Shown: positions 6,954 through 14,128, numbered from the stretch's first letter. The stretch is DNA of 14,128 nucleotides from CAYJAY01 sp964368445 (GCA_964368445.1 CAYJAY010000045.1:1-14128), one strand, 5' to 3'. A program made the numbers and translations. The notes: a model not told the origin generated them from the letters alone.

Positions 6954-8018
6954 ATGACAAAAAGAATTTTAGCATTGATCTTGTGTGTTGCTATGGCAAC
7001 AGTTATGTTTGCGGCTTGTACCCCCGCAGCAGAAGAAACAACTACACCGGAAGCAACTGAAACACCGGAAACAACTGAACCCGCAGGCGATGCAATCGTT
7101 ATCGGCGCAAACATCTACTCGGGCGCTGACAACTTCATGAACGGCGTTGTTAAACCCGCTCTTGAAGCAGCAGCAGCAGAAGCTGGCGCTGAATTAACAA
7201 TCGCTGACTCACAAGGTGACCAAGCGACTTTGAACAACCAAATCGATACATACATCACACAAGGTGTTGACGTATTGGCTATCAACCTTGTTGACCCCGC
7301 AGCAGCAGGCGAAGTTATCGGAAAAGCTCAAGCAGCCGATATCCCCCTCGTTCTTTTCAACAAAGAAGCTACAGACGGTTCGATGACATCATACGATAAA
7401 GTATGGTATGTTGGAACAAACTCGGCTGAAAGCGGAATTATCCAAGGCGAAATGATGGCAGCAGACATCCAAGCTAACCCGGATTGGGATAAAAACGGCG
7501 ACGGAGTTATCCAATACGTTATGCTTAAAGGTGAAGCTGGACATCCTGACGCAGAAGCAAGAACAGAATGGTCTGTTAAAACTATTCAAGAAGCCGGAAT
7601 CGAAGTTGAAGAACTTGCAATACAACCTTCTTCCACATGGTCGACAGCAGACGGCGAAGCAAACATGAGCGGTTGGATTACACAATTCGGCGATGAAATC
7701 GAACTCGTAATCGCTAACAACGACGGCATGGCTTTCGGCGCATCGGCAGCTATGGAAAAAGCAGGCGTTTCGATACCTCTCTACGGCGTTGACGCACTTG
7801 CAGAAGCATTAACAATGATCGAAGCTGGCACAATGCAAGGAACAGTTTTGAATGACGGCGTAAACCAAGCTGTAGCAACTATTGAATTAGCAGCTAACGC
7901 AGCTCAAGGAAATGACGTAGTTGCAGGAACCGATTGGGTTCTTGAAAACGAAGAAACTAAAGCAGTTCGCGTACCTTATGTTGGTGTTACAATTGCAAAC
8001 GTTGCAGATTTTAAATAA
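6954..8018 (+). CDS. mglB: Galactose/glucose-binding lipoprotein of the Mgl ABC importer
   Basis: The 354-residue product captures galactose or glucose outside the membrane for MglAC. A lipoprotein signal peptide ends in FAAC with acylated C22, then an acidic Thr/Pro-rich tether (23-45). From residue 48 it follows E. coli MglB closely. Counterparts of sugar-contacting residues are D59 and F61 (ADNF), N111 (NLVDPAAAG), H197/D199/R203 (GHPDAEART), W229, N256, D280 and N300. The calcium loop is also present: D179, N181, D183, Q187 and E250. RBS AGGAG lies about 10 nt upstream of the ATG. Codon use (many GCA, GAA, AAC and ATC) is more regular than in the neighbours, consistent with high expression. 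A terminator follows immediately. Galactose/glucose specificity is well supported by these residues. Confidence 0.94.
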   Translation: MTKRILALILCVAMATVMFAACTPAAEETTTPEATETPETTEPAGDAIVIGANIYSGADNFMNGVVKPALEAAAAEAGAELTIADSQGDQATLNNQIDTYITQGVDVLAINLVDPAAAGEVIGKAQAADIPLVLFNKEATDGSMTSYDKVWYVGTNSAESGIIQGEMMAADIQANPDWDKNGDGVIQYVMLKGEAGHPDAEARTEWSVKTIQEAGIEVEELAIQPSSTWSTADGEANMSGWITQFGDEIELVIANNDGMAFGASAAMEKAGVSIPLYGVDALAEALTMIEAGTMQGTVLNDGVNQAVATIELAANAAQGNDVVAGTDWVLENEETKAVRVPYVGVTIANVADFK

Positions 8019-8031
8019 ATAAAATCAAATC

Positions 8032-8079
8032 AAAGGGCATTGAGGTATTTAATAAAATGTACCTCAATGCCTTTTTTTA
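8032..8079 (+). terminator. Intercistronic terminator between mglB and mglA
   Basis: GGCATTGAGGTA (8036-8047) and TACCTCAATGCC (8060-8071) form a perfect 12-bp stem with a 12-nt loop, followed by seven T residues (8072-8078). Upstream A residues extend the pairing, so it might act in both directions. It starts shortly after the mglB stop. Partial termination here would make more mglB than mglAC mRNA and protect the mglB 3' end. Confidence 0.9.
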
Positions 8080-8093
8080 TGAGGTGAGTGTTA

Positions 8094-9590
8094 GTGGCCA
8101 GAGAATATTTATTAGAGATAAAAGATGTACATAAATCATTTAGCGGTGTACCGGTTCTTAAAGGCGTTAATTTAAACGTTCGGCCGGGAACTGTTCATTC
8201 ATTAATGGGGGAAAACGGCGCAGGAAAATCGACATTAATGAAATGTATGTTTGGCATATATTTTCAAGAAAAAGGCGAATTTTTCTTGGATGGGAAACAG
8301 TTCAACTTTGACGATCCTAAACACGCCCTTGAAAACGGCGTTTCAATGGTACACCAAGAGTTAAACCAAATTCTACAGATGACGGTTAGCGATAACATAT
8401 GGCTAGGCCGTTATCAAAAAAAAGGTATAGTTATCGACGAAAAGACAAAGTTTGCTCAAACAAAAAAGCTATTTGAAGAAATAGGCGTTGAGGTTGACCC
8501 AAACGCAAAACTAAGCGATTTAAGCGTTAGTAAGCGACAGATGATAGAGATAGCGAAAGCTATAAGCTACGACGCAAAAATAATAGTTTTGGACGAGCCG
8601 ACAAGTTCTTTGACGGAAAAAGAAGTTGATACACTTTACAAAATTATCAGAAACCTTAAAGCAAAAGGTTGCGGAATCATATACATTTCTCACAAAATGG
8701 ACGAAATTTTCGAAATCAGCGACGACGTAACCGTCCTTCGCGACGGCGAGTATGTCGGGACAGAAAAGATACAAGATCTTGACCTTGACAAGATAGTCGC
8801 CATGATGGTTGGAAGAAATCTTGAAAATCGTTTTCCCGAAGTCACAAACGTTCCGGGTGAAACCTATTTGAAGATTGAAAACTTAACAACCACATATGAA
8901 CCGCGCATTAAAGATATCAATCTTGAAGTTAAAAAAGGCGAGATCCTAGGCCTTTATGGATTGGTTGGTGCCGGACGATCCGAGTTGGTTGAATCGTTGT
9001 TTGGTATACGTACGTTAGATTCCGGAAAAATCTATCTTGATGGCAAGTTGCTTGACAACTCAACGCCGCTTAAATCAAGGAAAAACAGATTTGCGTTGCT
9101 AACCGAAGAGCGAAGGGCAACCGGTATCTTCCCCGTTGCGAATATTCGATTTAATTCGTGTAGCGCGAACTTCCATAACTATCTTAAAGGCGTTATGCTC
9201 AACAATTCAAAAATGGTTTCAGATACCGACGAACAGATTAAAAGCATGAAGATTAAAACAAACGGACAAGCTTCATTAATTTCTGAGTTAAGCGGCGGAA
9301 ACCAACAAAAAGTTATAATAGGAAAATGGTTGTTGACCGATCCTGACGTGTTGCTTCTTGACGAACCAACAAGGGGAATTGATGTTGGCGCGAAATACGA
9401 AATATACCAATTAATGATTAGGCTTGCGAGCCAAGGCAAATCAATAATTATGGTAAGTTCAGAGATGCCCGAATTAATGGGTTGTACAAATAGAATAGCG
9501 GTAATGAGCTCTGGAAGAATTTCAGGCATTGTTGACTCAAAAGAGACAACACAGGAAGAAATCTTTAATTTAGCCGCTAAATATTTATAG
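8094..9590 (+). CDS. mglA: Sugar ABC transporter ATPase with two nucleotide-binding domains
   Basis: The 498-residue cytoplasmic ATPase powers galactose import with the mglC permease. Domain 1 has Walker A GENGAGKST (39-47), Q-loop VHQ (Q88), signature-like LSVSKRQ (about 143) and Walker B IIVLDEPTSS (about 164-173). Domain 2 has the divergent P-loop GLVGAGRSEL usual for this family, signature LSGGNQQK (about 399-406) and Walker B LLLDEPTRG. The length is normal for MglA/RbsA proteins. GTG 8094 is chosen over GTG 8088 because GAGGTG (8081-8086) then has a 7-nt spacing. Translation should depend on read-through of the terminator just upstream. The stop codon is part of the mglC ribosome binding site, coupling the two. 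MglA rather than RbsA or XylG is favoured by its MglB and MglC neighbours. Confidence 0.93.
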   Translation: MAREYLLEIKDVHKSFSGVPVLKGVNLNVRPGTVHSLMGENGAGKSTLMKCMFGIYFQEKGEFFLDGKQFNFDDPKHALENGVSMVHQELNQILQMTVSDNIWLGRYQKKGIVIDEKTKFAQTKKLFEEIGVEVDPNAKLSDLSVSKRQMIEIAKAISYDAKIIVLDEPTSSLTEKEVDTLYKIIRNLKAKGCGIIYISHKMDEIFEISDDVTVLRDGEYVGTEKIQDLDLDKIVAMMVGRNLENRFPEVTNVPGETYLKIENLTTTYEPRIKDINLEVKKGEILGLYGLVGAGRSELVESLFGIRTLDSGKIYLDGKLLDNSTPLKSRKNRFALLTEERRATGIFPVANIRFNSCSANFHNYLKGVMLNNSKMVSDTDEQIKSMKIKTNGQASLISELSGGNQQKVIIGKWLLTDPDVLLLDEPTRGIDVGAKYEIYQLMIRLASQGKSIIMVSSEMPELMGCTNRIAVMSSGRISGIVDSKETTQEEIFNLAAKYL

Positions 9591-9600
9591 GAGAATGGGA

Positions 9601-10677
9601 ATGAACACAAAATTACAAAATATCAACAAAGATAAAGTTGTTGATTTTCTCGTCAAATACGGCATCTACCTTGTTATGGGTGCTTTAATATTAACCGTTA
9701 TAGCTATGGAACCCGGTTTTCTTTCGATGGCGGTTTTTATAAACATTCTATCACAATCAAGCGTTAAGCTTATCTTGGCTCTTGGCGTTGGCGGAATTAT
9801 CGTTTTACAAGGCACCGACCTTTCGCTTGGTAGAATTGTTGGTTTTTCAACCGTTATTGCGGCGTCGTTGCTTCAAGCTCTCGATGCAACAAATAAATTT
9901 TACCCCGATTTGTTTTTAAACACTATGCCGGCTCCGATAAGACTTTTCGTTACGGTTTTGCTTTGTATTATCGTTTGTAGCGTTTTAACAGCCACAAACG
10001 GTTTTATAACCGCAAAGTTTGATGTTCACCCCTTTGTTGTTACGCTTGGAACAAGCTTGGTTGTATATGGTGTAAACACGCTATACTACAACTTTGGCGG
10101 CGGACAACCGATAGGTAGCCACGACCCGGCGTACAAAGCGTTTGTTAACGGTAATATCTTGAACTTTAAAGATTATGGTATTCTTCAAGGAACACCGTTT
10201 GAAGATTTCTTTATTCCTCATTTGGTTATCTTTGCTGCTATTATTGCTTTTATCGTCTACTTTATCTGGAACAAAACAGTTTTCGGTAAAAACATGTATG
10301 CTGTTGGCGGAAACCCCGAAGCTGCAAAAGTTAGCGGAATTAACGTTTTAAAAGTTTTCGTTCAAGTTAACATCTTGGCGGGTATTCTTTACGGTATCGG
10401 CGGATTTTTGGAAGCGGCGCGTATCGGTTCGGCAAACAACGCAACCGGCGTTGGCTACGAACTTGACGCTATCGCGGCTTGCGTTATCGGCGGAATCAGC
10501 TTTTCGGGCGGTGTCGGAAACGTTCGCTCGGCGATTGTCGGCGTTTTGATGTTCCAAATCCTTGCATACGGAATGTTGTTCTTAGGTCTTGGTATCGAGA
10601 TCCAAAACATCATCAAAGGTGCTGTTATCGTTGCGGCGGTAGCTCTCGACAGAAGAAAGTACATCAAAAAACGCTAG
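9601..10677 (+). CDS. mglC: Galactose/methyl-galactoside ABC transporter permease
   Basis: The 358-residue inner-membrane protein of the BPD_transp_2 family has about ten hydrophobic segments. Segments highly similar to E. coli MglC include GTDLSLGRIVGFSTVIAAS, the GTSLVVYGVNTLYYNFGGG region, NKTVFGKNMYAVGGNPEAA, YELDAIAACVIGGISFSGGVG, and a C-terminal IIKGAVIVAAVALDRRKY. It forms the sugar channel with MglA. The ATG at 9601 is preferred to ATG 9595 because AGGAG (9589-9593) has a 7-nt spacing to 9601 but only 1 nt to 9595. It is slightly longer than E. coli MglC (336 residues), mostly at the N-terminus. A strong hairpin follows, ending the operon. Confidence 0.94.
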   Translation: MNTKLQNINKDKVVDFLVKYGIYLVMGALILTVIAMEPGFLSMAVFINILSQSSVKLILALGVGGIIVLQGTDLSLGRIVGFSTVIAASLLQALDATNKFYPDLFLNTMPAPIRLFVTVLLCIIVCSVLTATNGFITAKFDVHPFVVTLGTSLVVYGVNTLYYNFGGGQPIGSHDPAYKAFVNGNILNFKDYGILQGTPFEDFFIPHLVIFAAIIAFIVYFIWNKTVFGKNMYAVGGNPEAAKVSGINVLKVFVQVNILAGILYGIGGFLEAARIGSANNATGVGYELDAIAACVIGGISFSGGVGNVRSAIVGVLMFQILAYGMLFLGLGIEIQNIIKGAVIVAAVALDRRKYIKKR

Positions 10678-10705
10678 TAAATATAACATTAACTATATTA
10701 GCAAT

Positions 10706-10740
10706 AACAAGGACAGGCGCCCCGAGCGCTTGTCCTTGTT
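10706..10740 (+). terminator. Probable terminator hairpin at the end of the mgl operon
   Basis: A 15-bp stem with one G-T wobble runs from AACAAGGACAGGCGC (10706-10720) to 10726-10740, around the loop CCCGA. The following U tract is poor (TGGCGTTTTG), so termination may be incomplete or the hairpin may mainly protect the mRNA end. The left arm has AA and the right arm TT at the base. Confidence 0.7.
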
Positions 10741-10775
10741 TGGCGTTTTGCCACAATTATAATAGGGGCTTATAA

Positions 10776-10804
10776 TTGCAAAATGCGTCAAGATATGATA
10801 AAAT
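10776..10804 (+). promoter_or_regulatory. Promoter of the GH25 gene
   Basis: TTGCAA (10776-10781) and TAAAAT (10799-10804) are separated by 17 nt. A TGA triplet (10796-10798) just before the -10 makes it an extended -10 promoter. It lies about 78 nt before the start codon, leaving an AT-rich leader. Confidence 0.7.
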
Positions 10805-10881
10805 ATAGCGGAGTATATACAAAGCGTTTAAATTAATATTTTTACTATATATCTGAAGCATTAACCAAAGGAGCTAGTGTT

Positions 10882-13464
10882 ATGGGCAATAAAAAGCCGG
10901 AAAAAAATATAAACAGCAAGCCTTTGCTCGGAACAACAGATGAGGTTATGTCTAATCTGTCGGAGCACTTCGGTAACACGGCGGCTATCACGCCTATAGA
11001 TCAAAAGATGATAGATTCGGCGAAAAAAGCAAAAAATAAACAGCAAAAAGAAAAAAAGAAAAAACAAAAAAACATAAAAAATTTAAAGCCGAAAAAGCAA
11101 GCGGGCATCATGAAACAACAAGAGATAGACGTTTCGGACAACGTTCCGGACGAAATCTCGGGCGAGGAGTTTGACAACTTTTTTCAAACCGAGGTTATAG
11201 GAAAGATTGTCGAACCGCCCCCCCCACCAAGCGAACCCGAGATTGAATACACGGCGAGAGAGCCGTTTTATGACCTTAATACATATCTTGAGCAACAAGG
11301 CTTTCAAGCCCCAAACCCCGACGAATATGATATGTATATGCAGGGTACAACGGCTTTTGAATATGAAGCTCTAAACCGCGAAGCAGACCAAAAGAGCAAC
11401 AACAAAGATTCGGCTCAACCGTTGGAACATTTCGGTAAACCACAAGAATTTGAACAACCAAAACAACAGTTGGATTTTAAACAACGCATTAAATTATTTT
11501 CGCGGCGCGTTAATTTAACCAATATATTAAGTGCAGTCGGAATATTTTTAATAGTTGCGACTATATCAACCGTTGCGGTTTTGATGATACGTGAAATCAG
11601 GGGAACAATAATCGAGGTTGGAACAGCGACACCAACCCTTCAAAACTCCGCAGGCGTCGTAAAGATCGACACACAAGGCAACAACAACGGTTTGGGCGAG
11701 ATGGTGTTTATGCGAGCTTCATCAGCCGAAGAAGACTTGACGATAACGTTCACCGATTCAAACGGAGACGTGATAACAGGCTATCCGTTTTCGGTCGATG
11801 TCATAGATATTGAGGGTGAAAGAGAAAACCATGTCGACCAAGACATGGACGGAGAGATATATATAGAAACTATTCCGTCGGGCGGTTACAGCATAGAATA
11901 TGTTCCAAATTCCGACGCGGCACAGCCAAACGCCAATACATATCTTGCGGCGCGTACCGTTTCGGTTAACGTTGCGCCAAAGGTTGAATATGTTCCTATT
12001 GAATATGTTCCGATAGTTGAAAGCGACGCGTCGACTGAACAGGAGGACGGCGGACGCCCGAACGGCGGAGCTCCGAGCACACCCGAACCAACACCGGAGC
12101 CTACTCCCGTAACGACACCCGACCCGTTTGTCGACACGGTTGAATTTGTTGAAACCGGTTCGGAACAAAAGTCTACGTCTAGCGAGGTTATAACGGCATT
12201 ATACTTTATACCCGATCTTTACACCCCTCCGATGGTGACCGAAACCCCGGCAGCGACTGAAACTCCAGCAGTAACCGAAACGCCATCTGAGACTCCGCAA
12301 TCGTCGGACGATTCAACACAACAAACAGCGTTTACGTTTGACATGATTTCGGTTAGAGCGATGACATATGCGACGTCAAGCAAAGTTTTGACCCTTTCGG
12401 CCGCTCTTGACCCACAAAAGGTTTATCTGAAAAACCCCGACGGAACCCCAACCGACATAGAGGCTTTAATTGACCCTGTTACAGGATACCTTATCGGAGC
12501 GCAAAGGACGGGAAGCGACGGTTCAATTTCAAGCGTTGAGATATTCGACAACTCGGATCCTCGCGATATGTTGAAAGACGAGAGCGGAAACTATCTGTAT
12601 CTTGTCACAAAATCGGAGCAAAAAGAAACGATTGAAACGGTTGAAACAATTTACTACGGTTGGCAGACGCTAGACGGCAAAACCTACTACTTTAATAAAG
12701 ACGGCGTGAAAGTCACGGGAGAACAGGTTATACAAGGCGTTAAATACGTTTTTGATACAGAAGGGGTTATGTTGTCAAGCACAACGCCAACCCCCGCCCC
12801 AACAGCAGTCCCGACCGCAGTCCCAACCCCAACGATGCCTACCGACGGCTCCAACATCGGCGTTGACGTCTCGGAATGGCAAGAAAATATAGATTGGGTA
12901 AAGGTTAAAGAATCGGGCGTAAACTACGCGATACTGCGCGTTGGATTTAGGGGCTATGGCTCGGGAAGAATTGTAGAGGATGCGTCGTTTAGAGAAAACG
13001 TCGTTGCCGCAAAGGCCGCCGGTCTTAAAGTGGGAGTGTATTTCTTCTCGTGCGCGCTTAACACACAAGAGGCGGTTGAAGAGGCTAGCGCCGTATTAAA
13101 CATGATTGCGGGATATGGGATAGACTATCCTATTGTTATCGATATCGAAACGATAGAGGGCAGCACAGATAGGGCTAACACGTTTAACTATATGTCGGCA
13201 AACGAGCGAACTAAAATAGCTATAGCGTTTTGCGAAACTATCAAGAGTGCCGGTTACACCCCGATGGTATACAGCTTTAAGAGCTGGCTTGAACACGGCA
13301 TGTATGCAAGCGAACTCGAGCAATATTTAATCTGGCTTGCACATATAGGCGTATCACAGACCTCGTACGCCGGAAGATACGACATGTGGCAGTATACCTG
13401 GACAGGAACGGTGCCCGGAATAAGCGGCGGCGTTGACATGAACAGAAGCTATCTCGGATATTAA
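10882..13464 (+). CDS. Membrane-anchored GH25 muramidase (lysozyme) with cell-wall-binding repeat
   Basis: The 860-residue protein probably cleaves peptidoglycan between N-acetylmuramic acid and N-acetylglucosamine outside the cell. It begins with a highly charged, likely cytoplasmic tail (1-213) including a Lys/Gln-rich stretch near 50-75 and a poly-Pro run. A single membrane helix follows (about 214-236), giving a type II topology. Outside are a region with GYPFSVDVIDIEG and IPSGGYSIEYVP that resembles a small Cna-B-like beta domain (weak), Pro/Thr/Glu linkers (398-413 and about 454-473), a stretch with GWQTLDGKTYYFNKDGVKVTG typical of choline/cell-wall-binding repeats (about 592-632), and another Pro/Thr linker (634-655). 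The C-terminal GH25 domain (657-860) has D662 in GVDVSEWQ and D754/E756 in VIDIET, the expected catalytic acids. RBS AAGGAG lies 8 nt before the ATG. It is monocistronic. Confidence 0.9.
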   Translation: MGNKKPEKNINSKPLLGTTDEVMSNLSEHFGNTAAITPIDQKMIDSAKKAKNKQQKEKKKKQKNIKNLKPKKQAGIMKQQEIDVSDNVPDEISGEEFDNFFQTEVIGKIVEPPPPPSEPEIEYTAREPFYDLNTYLEQQGFQAPNPDEYDMYMQGTTAFEYEALNREADQKSNNKDSAQPLEHFGKPQEFEQPKQQLDFKQRIKLFSRRVNLTNILSAVGIFLIVATISTVAVLMIREIRGTIIEVGTATPTLQNSAGVVKIDTQGNNNGLGEMVFMRASSAEEDLTITFTDSNGDVITGYPFSVDVIDIEGERENHVDQDMDGEIYIETIPSGGYSIEYVPNSDAAQPNANTYLAARTVSVNVAPKVEYVPIEYVPIVESDASTEQEDGGRPNGGAPSTPEPTPEPTPVTTPDPFVDTVEFVETGSEQKSTSSEVITALYFIPDLYTPPMVTETPAATETPAVTETPSETPQSSDDSTQQTAFTFDMISVRAMTYATSSKVLTLSAALDPQKVYLKNPDGTPTDIEALIDPVTGYLIGAQRTGSDGSISSVEIFDNSDPRDMLKDESGNYLYLVTKSEQKETIETVETIYYGWQTLDGKTYYFNKDGVKVTGEQVIQGVKYVFDTEGVMLSSTTPTPAPTAVPTAVPTPTMPTDGSNIGVDVSEWQENIDWVKVKESGVNYAILRVGFRGYGSGRIVEDASFRENVVAAKAAGLKVGVYFFSCALNTQEAVEEASAVLNMIAGYGIDYPIVIDIETIEGSTDRANTFNYMSANERTKIAIAFCETIKSAGYTPMVYSFKSWLEHGMYASELEQYLIWLAHIGVSQTSYAGRYDMWQYTWTGTVPGISGGVDMNRSYLGY

Positions 13465-13481
13465 TAGAACACTTGAACTAA

Positions 13482-13517
13482 AACAAAAAAACCATGGAAA
13501 GACCCATGGGTTTTTTG
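13482..13517 (+). terminator. Intrinsic terminator after the GH25 gene
   Basis: CCATGG (13492-13497) and CCATGG (13504-13509) pair around a 6-nt loop. Flanking A and T runs extend the stem past one unpaired G at 13510. Six T residues (13511-13516) follow and A residues precede, so it could work in both directions. Confidence 0.8.
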
Positions 13518-13540
13518 GCGCCAAAAAGCGACACGGTTTA

Positions 13541-13548
13541 TTGTGCAA
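13541..13548 (+). promoter_or_regulatory. Upstream TTGTGCAA half-site
   Basis: TTGTGCAA matches the right arm of the operator-like dyad at 13648-13655 and sits about 75 nt before the -35 box. It could be an auxiliary binding site for the same regulator. A single 8-bp match is weak evidence alone. Confidence 0.35.
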
Positions 13549-13614
13549 GTTACATAATAGATATACAACATGCACTAAAATAATATGCTTAATATAGAAT
13601 ATATCACAAACTAG

Positions 13615-13643
13615 TTGACAATGTTGCACAAACAGCATATACT
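13615..13643 (+). promoter_or_regulatory. Near-consensus promoter of the HPr-like gene
   Basis: TTGACA (13615-13620) is a perfect -35 box. TATACT (13638-13643) follows after exactly 17 nt. It is the strongest promoter match in the window, which makes the overlapping dyad a plausible repressor site. Confidence 0.9.
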
Positions 13644-13655
13644 GTGATTGTGCAA
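13624..13655 (+). promoter_or_regulatory. Operator-like dyad overlapping the promoter
   Basis: TTGCACAA (13624-13631) and TTGTGCAA (13648-13655) are perfect reverse complements. Inside them ACAG (13632-13635) and CTGT (13642-13645) are also complementary, with a 2-nt asymmetry (GA) on the right. The dyad covers the spacer, the -10 box and the probable start site, a position typical of repression. TTTTGCAC at 13667-13674 is a further half-match. The cognate regulator is not identified here. Confidence 0.65.
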
Positions 13656-13722
13656 AACAACAATGATTTTGCACTTAATATAAATCGTATATATCAACGA
13701 CACATACAGGAGGTCTTTGAAA

Positions 13723-13941
13723 ATGGTAAAACAAATTAACATCAACGGAATTGGCGACATTAAAAAACTAAACCAAATGGCGACAGCACATGACGGTGAA
13801 GTTGGAATTCACACAGAAACAGTCATAGTAGATGCTAAATCGCTTCTTGCTCTTCTTGCACTTGACTACAGCAAAAAAGTAGTATGTGTAACGGAAAACG
13901 AAAACTTCTACAATAGGATTAAAGATCTTATAGCAGAATAG
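13723..13941 (+). CDS. HPr-like small protein without the catalytic histidine loop
   Basis: The 72-residue product resembles the PTS phosphocarrier HPr in its middle and end: VIVDAKSLLALLALDYSKKV corresponds to the HPr stretch around regulatory Ser46 (here S40). The usual GLHARPA loop with phospho-accepting His15 and Arg17 is missing; a GIGDIKKLNQMA stretch occupies that place. It therefore should not carry phosphate in the PTS relay. Short HPr-like proteins of this kind occur in clostridia with unknown function. A Crh-like regulatory role through the serine is possible but speculative. ATG 13723 is chosen because AGGAGGT (13708-13714) has an 8-nt spacing; an in-frame TTG at 13717 is too close. 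It is a single-gene unit under a strong, apparently regulated promoter. Confidence 0.75.
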   Translation: MVKQININGIGDIKKLNQMATAHDGEVGIHTETVIVDAKSLLALLALDYSKKVVCVTENENFYNRIKDLIAE

Positions 13942-13981
13942 GCTTTAGCCTTACAAAAACGCCTTCATGGCTTTATATAGA

Positions 13982-14007
13982 TGCTCCGACTGTATAAACT
14001 TGGAGCA
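13982..14007 (+). other. Small hairpin in the 3' UTR of the HPr-like gene
   Basis: TGCTCC (13982-13987) and GGAGCA (14002-14007) form a 6-bp stem with a 14-nt loop, without a T tract. It lies between the stop codon and the terminator, and may only stabilise the mRNA. Confidence 0.35.
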
Positions 14008-14027
14008 CAACATTAAAATATAAGCGT

Positions 14028-14067
14028 AACCCCTCGAACGACTGAACATGTTCGAGGGGTTATTTTT
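14028..14067 (+). terminator. Intrinsic terminator after the HPr-like gene
   Basis: AACCCCTCGAAC (14028-14039) and GTTCGAGGGGTT (14050-14061) form a perfect 12-bp stem with a 10-nt loop, followed by A and five T residues. Confidence 0.93.
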
Positions 14068-14073
14068 CGTATA

Positions 14074-14128
14074 AGATGTAGCTTTAAAGATAAGAAATAC
14101 TACGGTTTTGCACGAATAGTGCAAAATG
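14074..14128 (+). repeat. Structured repeat element, copy 2 (cut by the window edge)
   Basis: The 55 nt match 2608-2662 without gaps at 46 positions, in the same orientation. The TTTTGCAC/GTGCAAAA stem is conserved while its loop changes from CATCA to GAATA. GTAG/CTAC and GAAATACT are also kept. Like copy 1 it starts 6 nt after an intrinsic terminator. The part that would hold the rest of the junction lies beyond the edge. Confidence 0.7.

Noticed and set aside
6954..10677. Xylose (xylFGH) or ribose (rbs) transporter assignment
   Set aside because: The binding protein has the MglB pocket residues and calcium loop, and the permease has long MglC-like stretches. Galactose/glucose type fits much better.

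Overview
The window looks like chromosomal DNA of a low-to-mid GC member of the Bacillota, most likely an uncultured gut-type clostridium. This inference rests on strong AGGAGG-like ribosome binding sites, sigma-A style promoters with 17-nt spacers, AT-rich intergenic DNA, a YesM/YesN-type two-component pair, and genes of clearly firmicute style. All supported genes lie on the + strand.

Left part (1-2600): a gene-free leader with two small hairpins and about 4.4 copies of a 22-bp tandem repeat. Next is a large polytopic membrane protein of the DUF6311 type (probable GT-C-like glycosyltransferase), then a tRNA-Arg(ACG) with a near-consensus promoter and its own terminator. Right after that terminator comes a structured repeat (2608-2690) that can fold as a three-way junction. 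A second copy starts at 14074 and runs off the right edge.

Central part (2779-10740): a six-gene sugar-sensing and uptake locus. A YesN/AraC response regulator, a YesM-like sensor kinase with an extracytoplasmic sensor region, and a membrane-anchored periplasmic-binding-protein-like sensor are translationally coupled. They are followed by mglB, mglA and mglC, a galactose/glucose-type ABC importer. Almost all known MglB sugar- and calcium-binding residues are present. The arrangement resembles the three-component sugar sensor XylFII-LytS/YesN that controls xylFGH in Clostridium beijerinckii, but here it is paired with an Mgl-type transporter. An intrinsic terminator between mglB and mglA probably sets a high ratio of binding protein to membrane components, and a strong hairpin follows mglC.

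Right part (10741-14128): a gene for an 860-residue GH25 muramidase with its own promoter, a long charged cytoplasmic tail, one membrane anchor, Pro/Thr-rich linkers, a cell-wall-binding repeat region and a C-terminal catalytic domain. After its terminator lies a near-consensus promoter overlapped by a long dyad with TTGCACAA/TTGTGCAA arms. It drives a 72-residue HPr-like protein that lacks the catalytic-histidine loop but keeps the counterpart of the regulatory serine. A terminator and the second copy of the structured repeat close the window.

The likely theme is carbon-source sensing and uptake, with a neighbouring cell-wall enzyme and a possibly catabolite-related HPr-like protein. The functional link between these blocks is inferred from position only.
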